64,000 nucleotides of DNA from Streptomyces sp. CB02980 (GCF_014451325.2 NZ_JACSCH020000018.1:62001-126000); one strand, 5' to 3'; positions 17,558-25,361 are shown, counted from the stretch's first letter. A program made the numbers and translations. The notes: generated by a model from the sequence alone, not told the origin.

Positions 17558-18037
17558 ATGGGATACGACATCTACATCCAGGGCCCGGACGGAAAGTCCC
17601 TCTCCGGCCCGGAGAACTACCACCGCCTCACCAGTCTCGACATGTCGAGGGTCCTGGACGCGGTGGAGCAATTCGGGATGACCTACGAGGCGCTCGCCCC
17701 CGCCTTCCCCGCCCTCGCCGACTTCCAGCTCACGGGCAACCTCGCCAACGGGGCCGAGAGCGACCCGGAGACGCGAGAGCGCGCGGCCGCCTACATCGCC
17801 GCGTACCGCGCCGTCGAGAACGCCGCCGATCCGGAGCCGGCGGGAATCCCCGAGTACAAGCTCGAGTACAGCGGGGCGTTCCTCATCACGGTCGCCGAGA
17901 TCACCGCCGCGCTGGCCTGCTACGACGCCCACCCCGGCGTGGAGATGGCCGAGGCGCCCATGGGCGTCCCCACGTGGCGGAACTGGATCGCCTTCCTGCG
18001 CCGCGCCAAGACCTACGGCGGCCTGCGCACTCACTGA
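17558..18037 (+). CDS. unknown phage protein
   Basis: 159 residues from ATG 17558, with ACGGAG eight bases upstream; the frame opens earlier across the hairpin but without a ribosome site. The N-terminus is GYDIYIQGPDGKSLSGPENY and the C-terminus is aromatic (PTWRNWIAFLRRAKTYGG). Similar short proteins occur in actinobacterial phages and chromosomes without a known function. No signal peptide, no membrane segment. Confidence 0.6.
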   Translation: MGYDIYIQGPDGKSLSGPENYHRLTSLDMSRVLDAVEQFGMTYEALAPAFPALADFQLTGNLANGAESDPETRERAAAYIAAYRAVENAADPEPAGIPEYKLEYSGAFLITVAEITAALACYDAHPGVEMAEAPMGVPTWRNWIAFLRRAKTYGGLRTH

Positions 18038-18046
18038 CCCTCGCCC

Positions 18047-18077
18047 TACCCGGCCCCGCCACCAGCGGGGCCGGGTA
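18047..18077 (+). terminator. intercistronic hairpin
   Basis: Perfect 13-bp stem TACCCGGCCCCGC / GCGGGGCCGGGTA, loop CACCA. Confidence 0.65.
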
Positions 18078-18106
18078 CTGGCACCACCTCTTGGAGAACT
18101 CCCACC

Positions 18107-19600
18107 ATGGCAACCGTCATTGACCTGCTGTGCGGCGCGGGCGGCAGCAGTACCGGCCTCGTCGAAGCCGGACACGAACTCCTCCTCGGCATCAACCACT
18201 GGTCCCTCGCGATCGAGACCCACGCCGCCAACCACGTCAAGGCCGACCACGCGTGCATGGACATCAGCGGCTTCCCCATGCGCCACCTGCCCACCGCCGA
18301 CATCCTGTGGGCCTCTGTCATCTGCACCGAGATCAGCCCCGCGGGCGGGCGCCCGCGCCAGACCGCCCAGATGGACCTCCTCACCATGGTCGAGGACAAG
18401 GACGACTGGGAGTCGCTGACGAAGGACGCCTTCGAGCGGACCCGGGTCACCGGCTGGTGCGTCGTACGCGCTGCCGAGGCGAAGAAGTTCAAGGTCGTCG
18501 TCGTGGAGAACGTGGTCGAGTTCGGCCTGGACTGGGTCCTCTTCCCCACGTGGATCCAGGCCATGGTGACGCTCGGCTACGACTACCAGATCACGTGCGT
18601 CAGCAGCGCCCATGTCGGCGACGAGACCAACCTCCGTGCGCCGCAGTGGCGCGACCGTATGTACGTCACCTTCACCCTTAAGACGATGCGGAAGCCGGAC
18701 CTCGCGCCCCGTCCGCTCGCGTTCTGCCTTGAGTGCGGCGAGGACGTGGCCGCAGTGCAGGCCTGGCACGTCGAAGGCGCCCAGATCGGCAAGTTCCGGC
18801 GGGACTACATCTACCGGTGCCCGAACACCCGCTGCCGCCACGCTGTGGTCGAACCGTATGTGCGACCCGCCAGCGACATCATCAACTGGGGCGACCTCGG
18901 CACCCGGATCGGCGACCGCAAGCGGCCTCTCGCCGCCACCACCATGGATCGGATCACGACGGGACTGCTCAAGTTCCCCCACCGCCCCAGCTCCATCACC
19001 CTCACCCACGGCAAGGACGGAGGTGACCGGGCGTACGCCGTGGACGAGCGCCCCCTCCCTACCCGTACGGCCAAGCAGGGGGACGCCCTCCTCGTCCCCA
19101 CCGGCGGCTCGTGGAACACCGACGCAGCGCCGCTCGACGCCCCGCTTCGTACCCGCACGACCCGCGAGAGCGAAGCCCTCGTCGTGGACCCGTTCATCGT
19201 GGAATTCCGCCGGAACTCCACCGCCAGCGCCGTACGTGACCCGCTTGCCAGTGTCACCGCTCAGGGCAACCACCACGGCCTGGTCACCCACGCCGGCCGC
19301 GTGCCCGAGCAGGCCCGGAACACGCTCGTCATCCCCTACCGGAAGAGTGCAGTGAAGACGGCCGCCGAGCCGGTCCACACCCTGTCCACCCGCGACTCGG
19401 CCGCCCTCGTGCGCAGCGCCCCTGCCGTCGAGGACTGCTACTTCCGGATGCTCAAGCCCCGCGAGCAGCTCGAAGGGCAGCGTTTCCCCGCCGACTACAT
19501 CGTCTACGGCACCCAGGCCGAGAGGACCATGCAGGCCGGAAACGCGGTCTCCGTCAACGTGGCCGCGTGGATCGGGCGCCAGCTGGAGGCTGTGCTGTGA
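18107..19600 (+). CDS. phage C5-cytosine DNA methyltransferase with divergent motif IV
   Basis: 497 residues, after leader ACCTCTTGGAG (18086-18096). Motif I is DLLCGAGGSSTGLVEAG, motif VI is ENV (VVVVENVVEFG), motif VIII is QWRDRMYV, and motif X is GNAVSVNVAAWIG. The catalytic region reads ASVICTEISPAGG: the cysteine is kept but the usual preceding Pro-Cys pair is Ile-Cys. A four-cysteine cluster (CLECGED, then CPNTRCRH) lies in the target-recognition region. It probably methylates phage DNA against host restriction. A repeated RPLPTRTAKQGDALL-type segment marks the C-terminal half. The altered motif IV leaves activity open. Confidence 0.85.
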   Translation: MATVIDLLCGAGGSSTGLVEAGHELLLGINHWSLAIETHAANHVKADHACMDISGFPMRHLPTADILWASVICTEISPAGGRPRQTAQMDLLTMVEDKDDWESLTKDAFERTRVTGWCVVRAAEAKKFKVVVVENVVEFGLDWVLFPTWIQAMVTLGYDYQITCVSSAHVGDETNLRAPQWRDRMYVTFTLKTMRKPDLAPRPLAFCLECGEDVAAVQAWHVEGAQIGKFRRDYIYRCPNTRCRHAVVEPYVRPASDIINWGDLGTRIGDRKRPLAATTMDRITTGLLKFPHRPSSITLTHGKDGGDRAYAVDERPLPTRTAKQGDALLVPTGGSWNTDAAPLDAPLRTRTTRESEALVVDPFIVEFRRNSTASAVRDPLASVTAQGNHHGLVTHAGRVPEQARNTLVIPYRKSAVKTAAEPVHTLSTRDSAALVRSAPAVEDCYFRMLKPREQLEGQRFPADYIVYGTQAERTMQAGNAVSVNVAAWIGRQLEAVL

Positions 19601-20016
19601 CCGGAACCCGCACACTGCCCGGCATCCACGTCACCGAGCACGCGCCCTGCTGGGGCGACGAAGACTTCGCCGTGGCCGACGACCGCTTCAAGACCGCCAG
19701 CGACCTCATCAAGCTGTGCACGCCCGTGCTCTACGTCTGCGGCGGCTGCCCCTTCCGTGCCGCATGCATCCGACAGGTCCGACCGGCCAAGACCGAGTTC
19801 TCCGGCATCTGCGGCGGGCGGATCTGGAGCAACGGGGAGATCATCTACAGCCTTCCCGACGCCGACCCCACCGAACTGCCCCCGCCCGTCCATCGCAAGG
19901 CGTGCGGCACGGCGGCCGGAGTGCGTGCCCACCGGCGAGCCGTCGAGCAGCAGTGCCCGCGCTGCTCGGCGTCCGAATCGGACGCCGAGCAGCTCGAACT
20001 TCCCACCTCGGACTGA
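19597..20016 (+). CDS. phage WhiB-like (Wbl) iron-sulfur regulator
   Basis: 139 residues from GTG 19597, overlapping the methyltransferase stop by four bases. Cysteines C18, C48, C51 and C57 make the Wbl pattern C-x(n)-CxxC-x5-C (CGGCPFRAAC). The usual G-(V/I)-W-G-G turn is SGICGGRIW, with cysteine in place of tryptophan. The C-terminal 40 residues add another cysteine set (KACG, CPRC) with a basic stretch GVRAHRRAVEQ, an extension common in actinophages. Wbl proteins bind the primary sigma factor and tune transcription; mycobacteriophage TM4 uses one to block host WhiB2 and superinfecting phage. A similar host-takeover role is plausible here. Confidence 0.8.
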   Translation: MTGTRTLPGIHVTEHAPCWGDEDFAVADDRFKTASDLIKLCTPVLYVCGGCPFRAACIRQVRPAKTEFSGICGGRIWSNGEIIYSLPDADPTELPPPVHRKACGTAAGVRAHRRAVEQQCPRCSASESDAEQLELPTSD

Positions 20017-20027
20017 GAGAAGAGCCC

Positions 20028-20405
20028 ATGCTTCGTGACCGTCAGATGCGCGACCTCCTTGGCCCCGTGGCCGCCGTCGCGCTCATCGCCCAACTCAACG
20101 GCGACCTGCCCGTGCCCAGCATCTCGTTCGAGGTCATCTTCGACGGTGGCCGCGAGCTCGGCATGGGCGTACGCCTTCACCTCCACCACCCCGTTCACGG
20201 TGCCTACGAGAGGTGGGCCCACCTGATCGGAAGCGACTGCCCCGACTCCCACACCGACTTCACGCCCACGACCCGGGGCAACGTCATCCGCCGCACCTTC
20301 GGCGCGTACGCGGACATCCCCGTCGAGGTCATCGCCTACGTCCCGCCGGCGCAGCCCGTCGCCGTCAGCCACCTGGCGTTGGCGCTCGGCGGGTCCGCCG
20401 CCTGA
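20028..20405 (+). CDS. unknown phage protein
   Basis: 125 residues from ATG 20028, 11 bases after the WhiB-like gene; a weak AGAGAAGAG lies in front. The start is helical (RDLLGPVAAVALIAQLNGDL) and the rest beta-like (ISFEVIFDGGRELGMGVRL). No motif, signal or membrane helix. The frame is open far upstream only as a shadow of the previous gene. Function unknown. Confidence 0.55.
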   Translation: MLRDRQMRDLLGPVAAVALIAQLNGDLPVPSISFEVIFDGGRELGMGVRLHLHHPVHGAYERWAHLIGSDCPDSHTDFTPTTRGNVIRRTFGAYADIPVEVIAYVPPAQPVAVSHLALALGGSAA

Positions 20406-20417
20406 TCAGCCGACTAC

Positions 20418-20443
20418 GCCGCCCCGGAGAAACCCGGGGCGGC
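20418..20443 (+). terminator. intercistronic hairpin
   Basis: Perfect 10-bp stem GCCGCCCCGG / CCGGGGCGGC, loop AGAAAC. Confidence 0.6.
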
Positions 20444-20485
20444 ACCCGAGCACGAGACCGACAAGACCAAAGGGAGGGACGCAAC

Positions 20486-20527
20486 GTGCTCCAGCACGAG
20501 AGCGAGCAGGGGACGGGGCAGGCATGA
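20486..20527 (+). CDS. possible 13-residue leader peptide
   Basis: GTG 20486 stands behind AGGGAGG (20471-20477) and runs for 13 codons (MLQHESEQGTGQA) to a TGA that overlaps the next gene's ATG as ATGA. This geometry suggests translational coupling of a mini-cistron to the downstream gene. Too short to judge by composition, so it may be chance. Confidence 0.3.
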   Translation: MLQHESEQGTGQA

Positions 20528-20865
20528 GTGGGGCCGCCTACACCGAAGACGGCCTCCGTCACGACGTCGCCGACCCGGCGACGTGGAGCGTGCGGATCTG
20601 CCTGGAGCGGTGCACGACCTGCATCTTCCGGCCGGGCAACCTCATGAACCTGAACGAGGGCCGCGTGAAGGACATGGTCGACCAGGCCGTCGCCGACGGA
20701 GGGCACATCGTCTGCCACGCGACCCTCGGCAGCGACACGCCCGCGATCTGCGCGGGCTTCGAAGTCCACCCGGTGGGTCGCCTGACCTCCCTCGCATTGC
20801 GCTTGGCGCGAGCCGGGGTGCTCAGGATCGTCCGCATCCGGCCGGACTACGGGAGCCGAGCATGA
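20524..20865 (+). CDS. conserved actinophage cysteine-cluster protein
   Basis: 113 residues, coupled on both sides (ATGA overlaps). The centre has CLERCTTCIFRPGNLM, and later single cysteines HIVCHATL and AICAGF. This set of cysteines around IFRPGNLM recurs in actinophage proteins of unknown function and suggests a bound zinc or iron-sulfur centre. It lies in a translationally linked run with the RusA-type gene. The molecular role is not known. Confidence 0.65.
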   Translation: MSGAAYTEDGLRHDVADPATWSVRICLERCTTCIFRPGNLMNLNEGRVKDMVDQAVADGGHIVCHATLGSDTPAICAGFEVHPVGRLTSLALRLARAGVLRIVRIRPDYGSRA

Positions 20866-21554
20866 ACGCCAGCCACATCGTTAAGGGGCGCGTCTTTGTG
20901 GCCTGCCACCCGGAGGACTCCGCCCGCCTGCGAATCGTCCAGTACCAGCCCGGAGGCATGCGCGCCGTGGTGGCCGACGCCGAGACCGGCGCCCGCCAAC
21001 GCTCCATCGTGGCTTCCAGTCTGCACGCCTCACCGCTCACCAGGGCGGGCAGCCGACGACGCAGCGGCTACGTCCCGGATGATGCGCAGCCGGGGGACAC
21101 CGCGCCCGCGGGGGACGCGACTCCGCAGCCAGCCACCGGCGAGGTCGACTGGTTCGAGGGCCTTCCCGGGCGCAGGTTCAGGGTCGCGCTGCCGCCCCGG
21201 CTGGTCCTGCTCAACTCCAACCAGCGGCCCCACCACCACCAGCGGGCGGAGATCACCCGGGTCCTGAGGCGGGCCGCCGCCTTCGCCTCGCGCCACGTTC
21301 CGCACCTGGACCGGGCCCACATCGTCGGCGTTCTGCACCCTCACACCCGCGGGCGCCGGGACCCGGCCAACTGGTACCCAAGCTTCAAGGCTGCCACGGA
21401 CGGCCTCGTCGACCAGGGCGTGCTGGATGACGACGACCACACGCGAGTCATCGGGCCGGACATGAGGCTCGGCCACGTCGTCGCGGGGGCGAGGCTCGTC
21501 CTGCACATCCGGGCCCTGGAGCAGCCCAACCTGCCCTCTGGGCAGGGAAATTAG
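20862..21554 (+). CDS. RusA-type Holliday junction resolvase with extra N-terminal domain
   Basis: 230 residues from ATG 20862 on the previous stop. The last 120 residues fit RusA: LNSNQRPHHHQ, then RRDPANWYPSFKAATDGLV and GVLDDDDHTRVIGPD, giving the usual acidic and lysine residues of the active site (D, D...K, D, DD). RusA cuts four-way junctions and clears phage DNA for packaging. The first about 90 residues (KGRVFVACHPEDSARLRIVQ) are an extra domain, then a proline/alanine linker; its role is unknown. Confidence 0.78.
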   Translation: MNASHIVKGRVFVACHPEDSARLRIVQYQPGGMRAVVADAETGARQRSIVASSLHASPLTRAGSRRRSGYVPDDAQPGDTAPAGDATPQPATGEVDWFEGLPGRRFRVALPPRLVLLNSNQRPHHHQRAEITRVLRRAAAFASRHVPHLDRAHIVGVLHPHTRGRRDPANWYPSFKAATDGLVDQGVLDDDDHTRVIGPDMRLGHVVAGARLVLHIRALEQPNLPSGQGN

Positions 21555-21587
21555 CCGCAGGTCAGAAGAGGAAATCCGCCGAAAATG

Positions 21588-21689
21588 TTGCCAACCCCCC
21601 TAATGCATATAGAATAGAAGCAGAAAGGGGGGGAAGCCCCACCCGAACCCCGCCCGGCGGCCGGTGCAACCACACCCGGCCGCCGGGCG
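21588..21689 (+). promoter_or_regulatory. phage promoter P3 with strong leader hairpin
   Basis: TTGCCA (21588-21593), 16-base spacer, TAGAAT (21610-21615) in TAATGCATATAGAATAGAAG. Upstream A-rich block GGAAATCCGCCGAAAATGT parallels P2. The leader then holds a perfect 14-bp hairpin CGCCCGGCGGCCGG / CCGGCCGCCGGGCG (21651-21664 and 21676-21689) before the first gene. Confidence 0.7.
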
Positions 21690-21712
21690 GACTCACACCC
21701 AAAAGGACGACC

Positions 21713-22126
21713 GTGTACGTGCCTGTGAAAGACCCCTGCGGCGACGAGGACCGGCAGGTCTGCGCCGCCACCCGCACCCTCGCCCGCGCCATTCTGCGCC
21801 GTCTCGCGGTCAACGCGACCGCGATCGAGCCCCGCACCAGGGGCATCGTGGCAACCAGGGGTGGCGGGCCGTGGGTGTACGACCTGTGGAAGCTCTGCGG
21901 CGACGACGGCGAGGAGATCAAGCGGTTCGACCTGACGAAGCGCCCGGACCCCGCCTGGGGCAAGGTCGCCGCCGACATGGCGCAGCTCATCCGGCTCGCC
22001 GACCTGCGCACCCACCCGCACGGCTACTACTTCGTCTTCCCGCTCGAAGACGCCCGCGACTTCACCATCATCCTGCCCGCCCACCCCCACGGGCCCGCCC
22101 CCCGACGGATCGGATCCCCGGCATGA
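21713..22126 (+). CDS. unknown phage protein, first after promoter P3
   Basis: 137 residues from GTG 21713 with AAAAGGA 12 bases upstream, a leader similar to that of the gene at 16187. Mixed alpha/beta (WVYDLWKLCGDDGEEIKRFD, then YYFVFPLEDARDFTIILPAH). The ATG of the phosphatase-like gene overlaps its stop, so the two are probably translated together. I do not recognise the family. Confidence 0.6.
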   Translation: MYVPVKDPCGDEDRQVCAATRTLARAILRRLAVNATAIEPRTRGIVATRGGGPWVYDLWKLCGDDGEEIKRFDLTKRPDPAWGKVAADMAQLIRLADLRTHPHGYYFVFPLEDARDFTIILPAHPHGPAPRRIGSPA

Positions 22127-23169
22127 CCACCTCCGCCATAGTCCTGTGGCCCGGCGGCCGAACCCAGCCGCTCCACACCCACCCGCGCCGAGACTCCCGA
22201 CGCTGGGGCATCGACCTCTACGTCGAGCACGCCCGCCCCTACCCCCTCGGCCGACAGGCGACCGCCCATGCCGGCCTGGCCGCGGGATCCGTCAACAACC
22301 CCGCCCGCCAGATCTGGATGAGCCTCACCGGCGGAAGCCTTCCCCCCGTCCTGCGCGGCCCGGTCGCCTTCACCGGGCCCGCCGACCGCGACGGCAATCT
22401 CGCCCCGCTTCCCGCCGAGAGCGCAAGCGTCGTCCAGCGCGTTGCCGACCTGATGCACGGACTCGTATACACGGCGCCGTTCACCGCCAGTGCGGCCCAG
22501 ACGCGCGGCGAGCGGACCTATCAGTGCGACGCCCACGCGATCCGGCACGACAGGGAGGCCGGAAGATCGGCCTTCGTCGTCCTGGACGGCATCGGCGCCA
22601 CGCCGGACGTCCACCACTTCGTCTGGCGATACGCCCCGCGCATTGCCCAGGGGGCCGCCGAGACCGGCAACCCCTATCAGGCGCTCCTCGCTGCGCGGAT
22701 CGCCGCCAACGCCGATCCCCAGACGCGCGGGGCGACCGCAACCGCCGTCGTCGCCGTCCTGGACCCCCGGCACTCCTACGTCCACATCGCCTGGTGCGGC
22801 GACGCCCGCGCCTACCAGGTGTCGCGCTTCGGCGCCGCCATCCCTCTGACCGCGGACCACGTGCGTGCCGTTCAGCTGCACCGCCACGGCCTGCCCGTCG
22901 GGGGGCGCGGACTGCGGGGCTGGCCCGCCTCCAGCATTGTCGCCGGGACGATCAGCCAGCGGTTCCTCGAGAGCCGCCGCGCACCCCGTCTCCTCCTGTG
23001 CACCGACGGCGTGTACGGCCCGCTGGAGCGGTCGCACCGGCTGGGCCCGATCCTCGACAGCGCGGAAGGCGCGAAGGGTGCTGCCGCCCAATGCGTGCGC
23101 GAGGCGGTCGCGGCCGCCGGTGCGGACCCCGGCAACGGCACCGCCCTCGTCGTCGACCTGCACCACTGA
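22123..23169 (+). CDS. PP2C-like protein phosphatase domain protein
   Basis: 348 residues from ATG 22123. The second half has PP2C landmarks in order: DGIGATP (D155), GATATAVVAVLD (203-214), GDARAYQV (226-233), CTDGVYGPL (D295) and GNGTALVVDL (337-346). The last normally reads DN-x-T; here Gly replaces the metal-binding Asp. Glycine residues of the core are otherwise kept. The first about 140 residues have no recognised domain. A phage phosphatase of this type could act on host Ser/Thr-phosphoproteins. Loss of one metal ligand may lower or abolish catalysis, in which case it could serve as a binding domain. Confidence 0.7.
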   Translation: MTTSAIVLWPGGRTQPLHTHPRRDSRRWGIDLYVEHARPYPLGRQATAHAGLAAGSVNNPARQIWMSLTGGSLPPVLRGPVAFTGPADRDGNLAPLPAESASVVQRVADLMHGLVYTAPFTASAAQTRGERTYQCDAHAIRHDREAGRSAFVVLDGIGATPDVHHFVWRYAPRIAQGAAETGNPYQALLAARIAANADPQTRGATATAVVAVLDPRHSYVHIAWCGDARAYQVSRFGAAIPLTADHVRAVQLHRHGLPVGGRGLRGWPASSIVAGTISQRFLESRRAPRLLLCTDGVYGPLERSHRLGPILDSAEGAKGAAAQCVREAVAAAGADPGNGTALVVDLHH

Positions 23170-23186
23170 CCCCCGCACTCATTCGT

Positions 23187-23241
23187 GAACGCCGCCCCAT
23201 GCCCTCAATGCACATAGAAAAACAGCATGGGGTCGGCGTTC
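23187..23241 (+). promoter_or_regulatory. degenerate promoter P4 inside a long hairpin
   Basis: CAATGCACATAGAAAAACAGC (-10-like TAGAAA 23215-23220) lies in the loop between GAACGCCGCCCCATGC (23187-23202) and its near-complement (23225-23241, one extra A). No good -35 is visible at 16-17 bases. It looks like a decayed copy of the P1/P2/P3/P5 family or one with a different control. Confidence 0.5.
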
Positions 23242-23264
23242 CTCACCACCAACAGGAGACCCAC

Positions 23265-23615
23265 GTGCCCAAGCCCCCGACCACCCCGGCCTTCATCACC
23301 CCCGAGCACCACCTCGGGGAGATGGTCCTGATCCTGCTCACCCGCGCACCCGCCGCCGCCGCCCTCCGCGCGGCCTCCGCCCTCATCGACAACGCCGCCG
23401 TCGCCGCCTGGGCCCTCCGCCCCGACGCCCTCGTCCCCCTGACCCAGGAGCAGTACCGCCAGCTCCTCGACTACTTCGCCGCCCCCAACGTCTTCGACCT
23501 CGCCCTCTACCTCGGCGGCGACCGCACGCAGATCCGCACCCTCATGGACCACATCGCCGCCGAGCTCGACGAGGCCCTGTCCCACTACCCCGCCCCCAAG
23601 CGGACCGCCGAATAG
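23265..23615 (+). CDS. unknown phage protein
   Basis: 116 residues from GTG 23265 with AGGAG (23254-23258). An in-frame ATG nearer 23199 lies inside the hairpin and is rejected. Helical and alanine-rich (TRAPAAAALRAASALIDNAA) with an acidic end. Small helical proteins like this one fill many actinophage early regions. Function unknown. Confidence 0.55.
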   Translation: MPKPPTTPAFITPEHHLGEMVLILLTRAPAAAALRAASALIDNAAVAAWALRPDALVPLTQEQYRQLLDYFAAPNVFDLALYLGGDRTQIRTLMDHIAAELDEALSHYPAPKRTAE

Positions 23616-23629
23616 AACCGGAGCACCCG

Positions 23630-24229
23630 ATGCACGCAACCTCGATACGCCTCCTCGCCCAGCCGACGATCACGCGCTTCGGCGTCGACCAGCGCGTTGC
23701 CGAGAGCGCCGTCCGGCGCATCCTGCGCCAGTTCCAGGCCGAAGCCCGCGACCCCGCCGTCGCCCGCGCCGGGCGCACCCCCGACGAGTACCTCGCCGCA
23801 GCCCTGCCCGGCCCCCGCTTCCCGGCCGCCGTCCACTCCACCGCGCTCGCATTCGCCGGACGCGAGGCGGAGGCCGAAGCGTTGTGGGACGCGCACGTGA
23901 AGGAGGAGCGCGAAGCGGTGCAGCGAGCCCACCTCGCCGTCCCGCCCACCGCCCTGCTCGGCAACCTTGAGGCCATCCACAACGTGGGGACAACGCTCAG
24001 CCTCGGCCCCCGGCGGACCGAGCGCCTGGTCGCCGGCATCGTCCTCACGATCGCCGCCGGATACAAGCACCGCCCCCGCGACATGGAACACCTCAGCCTC
24101 ACCGACCTCCTCTCCCAGGTCGACGCCGAGGAGCTGCAGACCTACCTGCTTCACGCCCTCCTCCTCGAGGACGGACGCCGGGAGGAGGCCGACGCACTCA
24201 CGCGAGCCGTACTGAGGCACGCCGACTGA
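23630..24229 (+). CDS. unknown phage protein
   Basis: 199 residues from ATG 23630, 14 bases after the previous stop, with GGAG upstream. Almost entirely helical and charged (AEAEALWDAHVKEEREAVQR, ELQTYLLHALLLEDGRREEA); no cysteines or membrane segment of note. The stop is followed by a 14-bp hairpin. No family recognised. Confidence 0.55.
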   Translation: MHATSIRLLAQPTITRFGVDQRVAESAVRRILRQFQAEARDPAVARAGRTPDEYLAAALPGPRFPAAVHSTALAFAGREAEAEALWDAHVKEEREAVQRAHLAVPPTALLGNLEAIHNVGTTLSLGPRRTERLVAGIVLTIAAGYKHRPRDMEHLSLTDLLSQVDAEELQTYLLHALLLEDGRREEADALTRAVLRHAD

Positions 24230-24238
24230 ACACGTCTT

Positions 24239-24273
24239 GCCGCGCCAACCCCGCTTCCAGGGGTTGGCGCGGC
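24239..24273 (+). terminator. intercistronic hairpin
   Basis: Perfect 14-bp stem GCCGCGCCAACCCC / GGGGTTGGCGCGGC, loop GCTTCCA, one of the strongest in the window. Confidence 0.7.
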
Positions 24274-24311
24274 GAGACCCGCCCGCGCACCATCTGATCC
24301 CGGAGAACGCC

Positions 24312-25361
24312 ATGAATCAGCTCGACCTCTTTGCCGCCGAGCCGGAGGAGCCGCCCGCTCCGCCCGTCCCCGCGGCCCCCGCTCGTCGCTACCTCACCGA
24401 TCTCCCGCCCGCACCCACCGCCACGCCGGCGACGATCCGTACCCTGCGCAGCGTCGCCCCGTCCAAGCCCAAGTCGCGCCACCACCGCCCCTCGACGCGT
24501 GACCCTCACGCGCACGCCTTCGAGGTGGCGGAGGCCGTCAGCTACGCCTGGCACCACAACCAGGGCGGCGAGGACATCGCCATCCCGATCGGAACTGTCG
24601 CCACCCTCGCCCTGTGGCCGCTGCGCGGCCCCGACGCCTACCTCGGCGCCGACTGGTGGCTCAGCCTCAGCGACCAGGACCTGATGACCGCCTTCCGCGA
24701 GTGCTGGGCCCGCTGGTGGATCAGTCGCCCCGACCTCATCGACCGTGCCGCCCCGCTGCACCGCTGGCTCGACGACGAGGAGCCCCCCGCCAGGCGAATC
24801 AAGGCCGTGCGCGCCGTCACCGAAGCCGCGCTCACCCGCGGCCTGCTCCACCGCACCAGCAGCGCCGACGCCGAGGTCCGCTCGGAGGCCGACATCATGG
24901 GCGCGCTCCTGGCGGTCCTCCGCTCCAAGGGCAGCTCCGATGCGCTCGCCGAGGTCCACACGCCTCCCGGCGTGGCCGAGATGATGGCGCGCGTGCTCCT
25001 CCTCGATGCCCCGCTGGAGCCGGGCATGAAGTTCGACGAGCCGGCCGGAGGCACCGGCGGCCTCTACCGCGCCGCCGCCCAGGTCATGCGCGAGAGGGGC
25101 ATCAACCCGCACGACTTCGGGTGGTGCCTCACAGACATCGACCCTCTCGCTGCCGCTGGAGCTGCCGTCAACGCGCTGCTGTGGGACCTCGGTCCGCACG
25201 TCCTCATCGCCTGCGGTGACACCCTTCTTGATGGCAACCTGGTGGCCAAGGCGGTGCAGGAGGCGCGCGAGTCGATCGACCGCCGGGACCGCGCGCACGC
25301 CCAGGCGGTCATGCTCGCCGCGATCCGCAAGGTCGAAACCTTGCTCGGAGAGGTGGCATGA
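24312..25361 (+). CDS. N6-adenine methylase-like protein lacking the catalytic motif
   Basis: 349 residues from ATG 24312. Residues about 190-306 follow the HsdM/N6_Mtase pattern: a helical lead (HTPPGVAEMMARVLL), SAM motif I DEPAGGTGG (242-250), the acidic motif-II-like LTDIDPLA, and VLIACGDTLL. The protein then ends in a charged helix with no NPP(F/Y) motif IV, the catalytic core of this family. The first 60 residues are proline-rich and probably disordered. It may bind SAM or DNA without methylating; decoy or antirestriction roles are possible but unproven. Confidence 0.7.
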   Translation: MNQLDLFAAEPEEPPAPPVPAAPARRYLTDLPPAPTATPATIRTLRSVAPSKPKSRHHRPSTRDPHAHAFEVAEAVSYAWHHNQGGEDIAIPIGTVATLALWPLRGPDAYLGADWWLSLSDQDLMTAFRECWARWWISRPDLIDRAAPLHRWLDDEEPPARRIKAVRAVTEAALTRGLLHRTSSADAEVRSEADIMGALLAVLRSKGSSDALAEVHTPPGVAEMMARVLLLDAPLEPGMKFDEPAGGTGGLYRAAAQVMRERGINPHDFGWCLTDIDPLAAAGAAVNALLWDLGPHVLIACGDTLLDGNLVAKAVQEARESIDRRDRAHAQAVMLAAIRKVETLLGEVA

